Shown here in pieces: positions 11,248 through 19,903 of a stretch of DNA of 64,000 nt. The stretch covers positions 30,505,619 to 30,569,618 of the forward strand of contig JARWKL010000008.1 in the NCBI GenBank assembly GCA_029961685.1, in the 5' to 3' direction. How positions within the stretch are numbered: position 1 is the stretch's first letter; every line of letters starts with the position of its first letter. The translations under genes and the position numbers were made by a program. The notes below the pieces were generated by a model. It ran no database searches. It was not told the DNA's origin and was given only the letters and a program-made list of their open reading frames with translations. Source of the DNA: Aristolochia californica. Taxonomy: Eukaryota; Streptophyta; Magnoliopsida; Piperales; Aristolochiaceae.

Positions 11248-11653
11248 TCCATACAAAGCCTTAGGTCCGCCGATAGGAAATAGTGACATAGTCACCAACT
11301 CCATTCAAACCTTAGAGTCTTATGGTAAGACCCTTAATAGGTTAGAAAAAACTGTTGAAAACCTCCAACAAAAAATAGATTTCCTCTATGATGAACATAA
11401 ACATAGAGAAATAATAAAGTGTCAAAACATCCTAGAAAATATTCTAGAAAAGATTGACCATGGAAATAGTCCTGTTTTCTTCAAAGAGTTAACAGAACTT
11501 AAACAAAGTTTAGATAATCTAAACAAAGATAAAATGCAAGAACTTTTGACAGAAGTCTTAGCATTAAAAGAACATCTAGGTTCAAAAGAACGTCTAGGTT
11601 CTCCAAGTCCATCAAGGTATAAAACACCTTTTACACCTTGGACACCAGAATGA
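11234..11653 (+). CDS. Virion-associated protein-like coiled-coil protein, 139 aa
   Basis: Starts at the ATG pair at 11234 inside the movement-protein end and terminates in an ATGA overlap with the next ORF. Residues ~30-115 are predicted coiled coil (for example LNRLEKTVENLQQKIDFLYD). The C-terminus is short, basic and Pro/Ser-rich (SPSPSRYKTPFTPWTPE). Size, N-terminal coiled coil and basic Pro-rich tail match the caulimovirid virion-associated protein. That protein forms tetramers, sits in the coat through its tail, and links virions to movement and to vector transmission. Assignment rests on architecture and gene order rather than on a diagnostic motif. Confidence 0.62.
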   Translation: MMAHNPYKALGPPIGNSDIVTNSIQTLESYGKTLNRLEKTVENLQQKIDFLYDEHKHREIIKCQNILENILEKIDHGNSPVFFKELTELKQSLDNLNKDKMQELLTEVLALKEHLGSKERLGSPSPSRYKTPFTPWTPE

Positions 11654-11865
11654 TCTATAAAAGGAAACTTTTAGATCGTTTAAAATTAAAAAGAGAAAGC
11701 CTTAACCTCGCTTTGTTCCAAAGAAATACTCTTCAGCCAGAAGATAATACAATCCCAGCAATGGTATGGTATTACTATTTTTGGGAAAGATATTCTGATC
11801 GCATCTACAACCTTAGATGCAAGATCAAGAAAATCAAAAGGAAGCTAAATCTTTTAGCTTTGTAA
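11650..11865 (+). CDS. Viral small basic protein, 71 aa, twin copy 1
   Basis: ATG at 11650 overlaps the preceding stop as ATGA. The product is basic, ending in a Lys/Arg run (CKIKKIKRKLNLLAL). It aligns without gaps to the next 71-aa ORF, about 29 of 71 residues identical by my count: shared MI, LLD, R-TL-P, W-R, LR--IKK--RKL--LAL. That points to a tandem gene duplication. Function unknown; a nucleic-acid- or virion-binding role is suggested only by charge and size. Confidence 0.65.
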   Translation: MIYKRKLLDRLKLKRESLNLALFQRNTLQPEDNTIPAMVWYYYFWERYSDRIYNLRCKIKKIKRKLNLLAL

Positions 11866-11866
11866 A

Positions 11867-12082
11867 ATGATCAGTAGAGCAAGACTACTAGATCAACTTC
11901 GTCTGGTACGGTCAATGCAAGCCCAAAATTGGCAAGCCAGAGAAACTCTCACACCAGTAAATGACACCGATATAGCCTATCAGGCATATCTGAATGAATG
12001 GTGGAGATTAACCCATAGAGAAATTCTACTACGGTATCTAATTAAAAAGTTTCAACGGAAGCTTCAAGAATTAGCTCTATGA
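11867..12082 (+). CDS. Viral small basic protein, 71 aa, twin copy 2
   Basis: Begins one base after the stop of copy 1 and ends in an ATGA overlap with the coat-protein start (12079-12082). Same length as copy 1 with the same conserved N-terminal LLD, central TLTP and C-terminal IKKFQRKLQELAL, but a Gln/Trp-rich middle. Both copies being open argues that they were maintained as separate genes in the virus and had diverged before insertion. Confidence 0.65.
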   Translation: MISRARLLDQLRLVRSMQAQNWQARETLTPVNDTDIAYQAYLNEWWRLTHREILLRYLIKKFQRKLQELAL

Positions 12083-13818
12083 CAGAGTTTTTCTATTTAA
12101 TGGATATGGAAACTCCATTACCATTAGGCCTTCCTGACATCACCGGATGGCTTAAAAACCTAGTGTACTTTGCAACACCTTGCATAGCACCCAGAAAAAA
12201 AGATCCAGCACCACCTGCTTATAGGATCGCTTCAAAAGCATCATCCTCCACCGATGATGAAGTTTACGCAGAATATAATACCTTCGATCGTCAACCGATT
12301 TATTATGTTCAAGAAGAAAAACCTTCTTCGAGTAAACAACAAGAGCAACACGACAGTGAACCAGAAGCCTGGGAATCTGATGAAGTTGCAGAAGAAAATA
12401 CCAAGAAAACAGACTACTCTGCTAAAGACAAAAAGGCAGATGATCTTGGTAAAAGGTTTCGAATGCTTCGTGGTAGTGACCATTTTGAAGCAGAAACTTC
12501 AAGGGTACGAGATACCCACATGGAAGATAGCTTTCAAGATAACTTCCGAAACCGTACTGCGGTTCATCCGCAAGAACGAGAAAGTTTCTCCCACTCCAAA
12601 ATATCCCTGGGAGGACAAAGGTATTCGACAAAATACACAAATGTCGATCCTTCAAATGCTACTAAGGGACACCGAACCATAGATAGCATAAACCCTTTTG
12701 GATTTTACCTCAACTTGGATTGCCCCAAGGATGGAGAAAAAGTCCTTAAAGATTGGGAAAGAAGCATGAGCAATGCTGCAAATATGCATGAATCTTGGAA
12801 CCAAGAATCAGCATTTAATTTCTTTACCCATGCTTTACAGGGTAATGTAGCTCTTTGGTGGGACAACCTTCCCGAAGACCAAAAATGAGCTAATACTTCA
12901 ATATCGATAGCCAATATCTTGAAAGGATTAGTGGCTAAGATATCAAAGGAATTTCTAGGAATACATCCAACCCTAGAAGCCTACAATGAGAATACTAAAC
13001 AAAGAAAACGTTTAGAAACTCTTCAGAAATTAAACAAGTTACAAATCTATAACATTTGTTTTTATGAGAAGTATTACTGCGAGTTTGCAAGTTACTTCTA
13101 TAAACTGCAAAAAGAAGACCAGAAACCTTATCTGTCTATCTTTTATGCAAAATTTCCAGAACCATTTGCACATGTAGCAGAAAAAGACTACATTACAAAG
13201 TATTGGCAAAACAATCCAGAACTTGGTACTTTAACCATGTATATTTTCCTAAACATTGATACGTTAGGAAGAAGACATAGATTTGTACAAGACATGTTGG
13301 CAAATCTTTGTGAAGCCCAAAAACTACAAAAGAAAAGTAGTAAGGCAAATAAACAAACATTATGTTGTTCAAATCAGAACAAAAACGTAGGAGCTTATGG
13401 TTGCAAAACCACCTCCCATAAGCAACGAAAATATCCTAAGAAAAAATTTAGGATACAAAAAAGTTCTACAACAAGGTATACTCCTAAAAAGAGATACTTT
13501 CGAAAGAGAACAAATTCTGGCCCAACTACATCCAGTAAAAGGTCAAATGCATACTGCCCAAAGGGGAAAACCCCAAGCAAATGCAAATGCTGGATATGCC
13601 AGAAAGAAGGACATTTCGCCAAAGATTGTCCAAATGATAAACAACAACGGCGGTACAGTACATATATGTTACTAGCCGAAGCAAATGGATTGGAAATCAT
13701 CCATTACGCTGACATCCAGTCAGAAGATGAAGTGTATGAACTTCATCTCAAAACTGAGTCCTCCTCCTCGGAAAACTCAGAAAATATGAGTGACTCTTCA
13801 GGCACAACTTTTGCCTAA
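12079..13818 (+). pseudogene. Caulimovirid coat protein, interrupted by one in-frame stop
   Basis: A 579-codon frame broken once, by TGA at 12886-12888; both sides are in the same phase. Features in order: an acidic N-terminus (EPEAWESDEVAEE); a capsid core with FNFFTHALQGNVALWWDNL just before the stop; a Lys/Arg-rich region (about 13390-13540); a zinc knuckle, CKCWICQKEGHFAKDC (about 13582-13630); and a Ser/Glu-rich acidic tail. Acidic ends with a basic region and C-x2-C-x4-H-x4-C knuckle are the hallmark of caulimovirid coat proteins, which package viral DNA and bind its RNA. It overlaps the preceding ORF by ATGA. The single stop is consistent with decay after integration. Confidence 0.83.
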
Positions 13819-13992
13819 TATTCGGTTATGCTTTTGCTTACCCGTTATACAAATGGCAGCTAGCGTGGTGATTTATCTCCCACTATTGTCATAAAATACT
13901 TTCTCTACTCCTGCATCATGCATTATAGAGAATTTTATAATTAACCTGATACTCTTACCACTCGAGATTTTCTTGTGTTATAGACAGGTAAA
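13819..13992 (+). other. Short spacer where the polymerase gene would be expected
   Basis: 174 bp between the coat-protein stop and the transactivator-like start. It has no ORF and no protease or reverse-transcriptase motif. It includes AT-rich TATA-like strings (near 13937) and a pyrimidine-rich stretch ending in ATAGACAG (about 13960-13987) that resembles a splice acceptor. It could hold a promoter for the next gene, as the 19S promoter does in caulimoviruses, but that is inference. Confidence 0.6.
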
Positions 13993-15467
13993 ATGGATCC
14001 CCTCAGCAGCACCCTGACGGACCTAGCAGCAGCAATTGCCGCACTCACGGTATTGCTCTCAACCCTACAGTCACTATTCGACAGTCTTTTAGTTCTCTCA
14101 GAACGAGAAGACATTTATGAGAATTGTGCCCGTTATGGGTTAAGTGGAGAACTCTTACAACTCAAGGTTAAAGAATTAACCGAAGAGTTAAAAGAACTCA
14201 CCCTACGGCATGAAATGCCAAGCTCCTCTGGAACTTCTACCGGATCTCCATTGCGAGAAAAGGAAGCCACAACGTCAGCTAATCAGCAGACGGATGACTT
14301 TAGTGTTTTGATAAACACAGGTCGACCCGGGATTTCTACCGGTCATGCCAGGCATGAGAAGGAAATCACAACCCAATCTTCTCTGAAGATAGGGGAATCA
14401 GGGATTTCTACCTGCCAGTCAAGAGCTGGAAAGGAAACCTTAACGATTTCGTTGAAATCGGAATCAGGGACTTCTACCTGTCAGTCTAGAACTGAAAAGG
14501 AAGTCTTAACGGATCCATCCCTGATGGAAACGGACTTGTCTAAGAATGAGAAATCATTCAAGACAAAATTGGTTACCCCGTCTGAGTTTACAAGGTTGAA
14601 AAGCCTAAATAAACCAGATAAAACTAGTTTTAATGAGTTTGAGTTTTTAAAGAAATTTAAACCTTTAAAACTTTCGGACATTATGTCTGAGGAACCCTCA
14701 CTCGCCCTCAACAGGTGGACAGCGTTCGTTCAAAGATCGAATCCGATCATACTGTTCAATTCCAGAGATGGAATGAACAAATTGGACAAGGGATGAACAC
14801 TCCCTTCTTCACCATTGAGCCCAGCAATAGTTGGAATCAAGTGAAGCTGAGTCATGAAATAGACTCAAAATATGCATCCATGCTTTATGCATATGGATTC
14901 ATAAAACAATTGGTATTGCCCTCCACCGACTTATCAGTATTGGAGAAAATGCCAAAGGAAATTATGGAGGCTTGCAAAAGCTTTATCTCCATAACGAAGA
15001 GTAAAGGAATTCGACTGCATTTCGTTTCCTGTATTGCTGAAATTGTTACTGACACCAAAATGTTTCCAAGCATTTCCGTCGTGACTATTGAAGGCATCAA
15101 AGAAGGTGACGCCAACATGGAATATGATCCCAGACATGTTCCAAAAGCCAAGCCTTGCCCAGAAGCAGTCTGGCCAACCAGACGTATCCACGGGCTAAAA
15201 CACCTGATACAGCTCATGAAGCAGCTGATTCAGAAAAAGAGAAGCTTCGTCTACAAGACCTCCGTCCCATTGACGATCATCTCTAAAAGCTATAAAGAGA
15301 CTCCGGCCTCCGTCCAGACCAGTCTTGAAGTTACGCTGAAGAAAATCCTTGGAGGAAATATCCCCTTCAGCAAAACAACAAAGGAAAGCTTCTGCCAGAT
15401 GGCACAGAAGACTTTTTCTAAGGAGCACACATGTAAACTGTGCACAAAAAGGCAGCTGTCCGAATGA
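13993..15467 (+). pseudogene. Inclusion-body/translational transactivator-like gene, frameshifted
   Basis: Two overlapping open frames: 13993-14796 (267 codons) and about 14715-15467. The first starts with a Leu-rich helical region (LKVKELTEELKELTLRHE), then four Ser/Gly/Thr repeats built around GISTCQSR/GTSTCQSR. The second carries a compact conserved-looking block, KSKGIRLHFVSCIAEIVTD, and ends in a basic tail. Position after the coat gene and before the main promoter is that of the caulimovirid transactivator, which lets ribosomes reinitiate on the polycistronic RNA and forms the virus factory. I did not find the viroplasmin WY motif, so the call rests on position and general look. The change of frame between about 14715 and 14796 breaks it. 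Confidence 0.55.
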
Positions 15468-15592
15468 GCAGTCAGCAGCCACGTCAACCGACTAGTCAGC
15501 AGCCACGACAGCAGACTAGGCCCACGACGAAAACAAATTCAGCAAAGGCGGCTCAAAAGTCCGCCATGGCGGCTACAAAAAGTCATCAATGA
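15464..15592 (+). CDS. Possible 42-aa basic Gln/Ala/Lys-rich viral ORF
   Basis: The ATG overlaps the preceding stop as ATGA, as at 11650 and 12079. The product is low-complexity (SSQQPRQPTSQQPRQQ near its start). A 14-bp direct repeat, AGTCAGCAGCCACG (15470 and 15494), creates the repeated SQQPR. It lies directly upstream of the promoter, so it could equally be upstream promoter DNA, or an extension of the previous protein in another frame. Confidence 0.35.
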   Translation: MSSQQPRQPTSQQPRQQTRPTTKTNSAKAAQKSAMAATKSHQ

Positions 15593-15806
15593 CGGCTACA
15601 CAAGCTAAAAAAAAGATTCCTGCACGTCATCATCATGACATCACAAGCAGAAAAGACATTTCTACCCCTGCTTTCGGCGCCGAGAGGTAATAATGCAAGG
15701 GCAAAAGAGACATGCCAAAAAGACAAAAGTTACCCTTTGTCTTTAAACGCACACCTTACAATCAAGGGTAAAGGTGGAAAAGCTGAAAAATCTTCAGCTA
15801 TAAATA
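15590..15806 (+). promoter_or_regulatory. Putative pregenomic-RNA promoter
   Basis: A clear TATAAATA box at 15799-15806 lies downstream of the last viral coding region. Upstream are two as-1-like cores in opposite orientation, TGACG (15590) and ACGTCA (15624), the sites that bind TGA-type bZIP factors in the caulimovirus 35S promoter. Here they are further from the TATA box than in that promoter. Transcription would start near 15830 and enter the leader. Confidence 0.6.
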
Positions 15807-16822
15807 CGATGCTCCTCCAGAGGAAAGATCATCGAAACATGGAGCAACTCACCAATAGACGAGCATTAGTTCCGAAGAAGAAGGCGATTTCCGGCGATCT
15901 TTCTCCGGCAAGTTCCTCAAGCACGGTATGTGCTTAAACAGCCGTAATGGCTGAGTAGAAAAGAGGGAACCGACCGGTGCCACGGTCGGTAACTTCGGGA
16001 GTTATGTAGATAAGTTGTTTTTTCTTTTCCTTTTTTTAAGGGTATGTATTTTATGTTTTTGTTTTAGACAATGTTTTTATATTTTCGCATGTTTGTAATA
16101 TTGTGATTCGTACAGTAACTGTTATTACTATTCATATTCCGCATCTATGTCTTGATCTCCACAGTGTTTGTTTTTACTGTTCCATAGTTACTGTTCAAAA
16201 GTACTGTTCATTTTTACTATTCATGGTTACTATTCATGTTTACTGTTCACTCGTCAAAAAGAAATAGTATCGAAATAGTGCCAAATAGGACAGACGCTAG
16301 AGACTTGGAATTATTCGGCTACGTTCCGAGGTAGAAAACGAAACGGAGCTGTGCTCTACCCTGCTGAAGCAGCCATGGAGCCGCAACGGTTAATAGGAAT
16401 GGCTAAGGGCCCTCTGGAGACCGTGAGGACCGCATCGACGGAATTGCCCACTTGGTGGTAAGCCGGCAGGAATAGGGTCAAACCCCGAAGAAGTTCTAGG
16501 TAGCAGCAGAAGTCATGTTGGGCCTACTAGATAGCTATGACATAGACACAAACGAGTACATAACGGTGACATGTGGTAGGAAGCAGGAAAGTAGCCTAAT
16601 GGTAAACTGATAGGACGGACGAAGTGTGACTATAGGAATAGTATTGTGTGAGTCATTGTTGTTTTCCGCTACCCGTAGATGTCATCCCCTACCTGTACTC
16701 ACGAGACTGGCAGGTAGCAGTCCCTAGGATTCTTGTTCCGCTGCCCTGTATCCCTAGGATGTCTTCCGCTGTGTGTACAAGTCTATTAGAGACTCTGTGT
16801 CGATATCATAGCAATAGTGCAG
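15807..16822 (+). other. Viral leader/intergenic region
   Basis: About 1 kb with no credible long ORF. It is T-rich at 16010-16120, carries the 13-bp repeat at 16175-16249, then a more GC-balanced, probably structured part (16290-16620). Caulimovirid leaders are long, with small ORFs and hairpins that drive ribosome shunting, and this fits. I could not see the expected TGGTATCAGAGC primer site here or at the left end of the block. If 9487 and 16822 were neighbours in a circular genome, this leader would run straight into the 9497/9615 ORFs. Confidence 0.55.
16126..16249 (+). repeat. 13-bp tandem repeat TACTRTTCA in the viral leader
   Basis: TACTATTCA/TACTGTTCA/TACTGTTCC occurs at 16126, 16175, 16189, 16202, 16215, 16228 and 16241. 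The last five are spaced exactly 13 bp, so this is a true tandem array with A/G alternation at one position, not chance AT-richness. Confidence 0.85.
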
Positions 16823-18015
16823 GGACCATTAGTGCCTCAAGTTTCCTGGAAACACTTTTCTTGCTGAAAATTATTACAAGGAACATTTTGAGGTAAGGTA
16901 ATATTTGCTCAAACCAATTACTTTCTACAACAATAAGGACTTGTTAGTGCGTTTTTTTCAATAAACATTGGAAATGAATTTCTAGTAAAAATACATCTCT
17001 AGGGACCAATAGTGCCTCATGTTTCCTTAAACCAATTTTCAAGATGTAAATTGTTACTAGGAAAATTGTGGTAAGGAATTTTTTGTTGAAACAAATTACT
17101 TTCTACAACTAAAAGGCCTTGTTAAGACATTTTTTTAAGGAAATGTGAGAAAAGTATTTCTTGTAAAAATACATGTCTAGGCGCCATTAGTAGCTAATGT
17201 TTCCAGGAAACAATTTTCAAGTTGAAAATGCTTACCAGGAAAAACTTGTCGTAAGGAAATTTTTGCTTAAACAAATTAATTTCTACTACTATAAGGCCTT
17301 GTTAGTACCTTTTTAAAGGAAATGTAGGGAAAGTATTTCTTGTAAAAGTACGTCTCAAGGGACCATTCGTGCCTCATTTTTGTTGCAAACACTTTTCTTG
17401 CTTAAAATTCTATAAGGAAAATTTTGTGATGTGGCCTTTTTTTAAAACAAATTACTTTCTACAACAATAAGGCATTGTTAGTGTATTTTTTAGGAAATGT
17501 TGGAAAATTATTTCTACAAAAAATACGTCTCCAAGGAAAATTAGTGCCTCGTGTTTCCTGGAAACAATTTTCTAGTTGAAAATTCGTACTTGGAAAATTA
17601 TATTATGTGACAATTTTATCTGAAACAACTTACCTCCTACAACTATAAGGCCTTATTAGTGGATTTTTTCAAGAAAATAGTGGAAAACTATTTGTAGTAA
17701 AAATACATCTCCAGGGATCATATGTTTACTGAAAACACTTTTTAAGCTAAAAATTATTTGCAGAAATTTTTTGTGATAATAAAATTTTTTTCTTAAACAT
17801 ATTACATTATACAACTATTAGTCTTGGTTAGTGCATTTTTTTCAGGAAACGTTGGAAAAGTATTTCTAGTAAATATATGTCTTTGGGGATCATTATTGCC
17901 TCATGTTTCATGGAAACACTTATCAAGAGGAAAATTCTTAGTTGTAAAATTTTGTGATGCCTTTTTTACAACTATAATTCTTTCTTAGAGCCTTTTTTTA
18001 TGAAACGTTGGAAAT
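16823..18015. repeat. ~178-bp satellite array, right block (about 7 monomers)
   Basis: Resumes after the viral insertion with AGGGACCATTAGTGCCTC. Monomers begin at about 16825, 17005, 17185, 17362, 17542, 17715 and 17890. They are more diverged than the left block, and the last is shortened, ending near 18015. No coding content. Confidence 0.9.
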
Positions 18016-18159
18016 GTCCTCTTAGCCGATGCATTTATTTATAGCTTTACAGTGTCCTTAGGGCTACAACATGATAAAAGAAGATACATAAAAGGAACAT
18101 GTATTTACATCTTTATGCCATCTTTATGGAAAACATCCTATTTTACCCATATGCCACCA
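18016..18159. other. Unassigned junction between satellite and copia C1
   Basis: 144 bp without a repeat partner or ORF in this window. It joins the end of the satellite to the truncated integrase of C1. It may be remains of another insertion. Confidence 0.4.
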
Positions 18160-18160
18160 C

Positions 18161-18964
18161 TTAGATGTGTGGACTTACTAGCCTTGATCTTGTGGACTTG
18201 AGCCCATCTTCCAACAAAGGACATCTGTTGATCAAATAGGCAGCGATGCTAATAGCTTTAGACCAGAACATCTTTGGGAATCTTGAATGTAATCTCATGC
18301 TCCTAGCACGCTCGTTTTGAATTATGTTCATCCTTTCAGCCACACAATTCTTTTGAGGTTTTCCAGGGATGTTCTTCTTCATCTTGGTATCATTATCGGC
18401 ACAATACCACTTGAAATCATCATCTATGTATTCTCCCCCATTATCTGACTGCAGACACTTCACCTTCAAATCTATCTCATTCTCAACCATTGCTTTTAAT
18501 CTCTTGAAGGTATCAAAGACATCATATTTATTTTATAGGAAATAAACCCATGTCTTTCTTCTTGCATCATCAATAAATGTCACATAGTAGTTAGAACTAT
18601 CAAGGGAAGTAACAGTTGAAGGCCCCCACACATATGTGTGAACCAACTTCAATTTTGTTGTCTTTTGCTCATTTCTAGCCTTAGAAAATCTAACCCTTTT
18701 CTGCTTGCCAAAAATACAACCTTCACAAATACTATTATTTACAGTTTTCAACCTTGGTAGCTTCCCTTTGGACTGAAGCACTTTCATTCCCTTCTCACTC
18801 ATGTGATCGAGCCTATAATGACACAAGTTAGAATTAGCAAGAGCATTAGCAACTGCAACCATGTCTCTGCAACTAGAAGTGAAGTAAAGAGTTCCAGTTT
18901 TAACTCCTTGTATAACAACCATGACTCCCTTAGTGACTTTCCAGGTAACACCATTAAAAGTCAC
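18161..18964 (-). pseudogene. C1 GAG-pre-integrase and integrase fragment
   Basis: Block 18964-18533 has the His-Cys zinc region of copia integrases (CHYRLDHMSEKGMKVL ... CEGCIFGKQKRVRFSKA) and the core start with YYVTFIDDARRKTWVYFL. Block 18490-18161 continues with LQSDNGGEY, holding the second catalytic Asp, and NCVAERMN with the catalytic Glu. A frameshift near 18510-18530 separates them. Order protease-integrase before RT identifies copia, although the RT itself is lost. Confidence 0.85.
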
Positions 18965-19049
18965 ATTATGACCTTCATCGTCAAGCTGCCCTTACTGAAA
19001 TCAAATTATGCATAGGTTTTGGCACATGTCTCACCTTGTGAATTTTCTA

Positions 19050-19519
19050 CACTGTCCCGTTTCACATCCTCAAACTGACATTACCAATACTGACAATATC
19101 CAAAGGTTCTTCATTAGCAAGATATAGCTTCCCATGATCTCCAACAACATAATTCTCCATGATCTCACAATGTGCAGTGGTGTGAAAAGAAATTCCTGAA
19201 TCAAACACCCAAGAGTCAATAGGGCTATCAACCAACAAGAGTAAAACATCTTGTATTTATTTAGTTACCGAATTTACAGCATTGTTTTTGTTTTTATTTT
19301 CATTTTCTTCGGTGCTCTGCAATTTTTCTACATGTGACTTGACTTGCTAAAATTCATGCACTCCACATTCCTTCCGAATGTGGACTTGCTTCTTCCATTC
19401 CTTGACTTCTTGTTACCATTGCCCTTGATGAAATTCCTCTCGAAGTTCCTGCCACTAGTATTGACACTTAAGGTAGAATTAGATGTCGACGATTCTCTAG
19501 AGTCCTTTCTACAAACTTC
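19050..19519 (-). pseudogene. C1 protease and 3' gag
   Basis: At about 19216-19188 the sense strand encodes DSWVFDSGISFHTT, with the aspartic-protease DSG triad intact. The preceding gag part (19519-19328) encodes RKDSRESST and a basic Gly/Asn/Arg-rich nucleocapsid segment in which the CCHC knuckle has lost cysteines. Its other half lies beyond E1 at 23691. Confidence 0.75.
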
Positions 19520-19903
19520 TGTTATGAAATCAATAGCAAGCTGACTCATGCAAGGATGCCATGGCTGAGTCAATTACTTTGGCTGAGTCAGTTATTTAGT
19601 CATTAAGTTACTTAGTTGTTAAGTTACTTAGTCAGTAAGCTATGTCAATTACTTAGTCATTAATTTTATTTACTTTAAATGTTGTGGAGGGGAAAATCTA
19701 TAATTTTCTTAGGGGTGTAAGGAATGGAAAAGAGACAAGTCTGAATTTAGGTTAAACAAAGGGTTTTGAGTTCTCCTAAACGAGCTAGGGTGTGTGCGTT
19801 CTCCTTAATGAACCTAGGGTTTTCAAGTTTCCCTTTGCCTTGATTTTCTTTTCTTCTCTTCTTCTTCCCTACGAATAGCTTTGTTAGATTCGGGATCTTA
19901 ACA
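19520..19903 (+). repeat. E1 5' LTR
   Basis: 384 bp beginning TGTTATGAAATC and ending TCTTAACA. Contains AAGTTACTTAGT-type short repeats also seen in the LTRs of E3, placing both in one family. Partner is 23291-23690. Confidence 0.88.

Larger units (their letters stand above)
9487..16822 (+). mobile_element. Endogenous pararetrovirus (Caulimoviridae) lacking the polymerase gene
   Basis: A 7.3-kb block unlike its satellite surroundings, with tightly packed plus-strand ORFs: unknown ORFs, 30K movement protein, coiled-coil virion-associated protein, twin 71-aa ORFs, coat protein with zinc knuckle, transactivator-like gene, then a TATA promoter and a ~1-kb leader. This order matches the caulimovirid clade that has a separate transactivator (caulimo-, soymo- and related genera), except that protease/RT/RNase H is missing between coat protein and transactivator. 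The block is flanked by the 14-bp direct repeat GGACCATTAGTGCC (9473-9486, 16823-16836). Caulimovirids carry no integrase, so entry by repair of a DNA break is expected. Damage is slight: one in-frame stop, one clear frameshift and one suspected frameshift. Confidence 0.85.

Noticed and set aside
14481..15487. Minus-strand ORFs opposite the transactivator-like gene
   Set aside because: Shadow frames of a plus-strand coding region; no start context or homology.
15635..15937. 100-codon ORF downstream of the transactivator-like gene
   Set aside because: It runs through the TATA box and probable transcription start; composition is not protein-like.
7074..18015. Regularly spaced repeats that could suggest a CRISPR array
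   Set aside because: The repeat is a contiguous ~178-bp monomer with no unique spacers, in a plant nuclear context.
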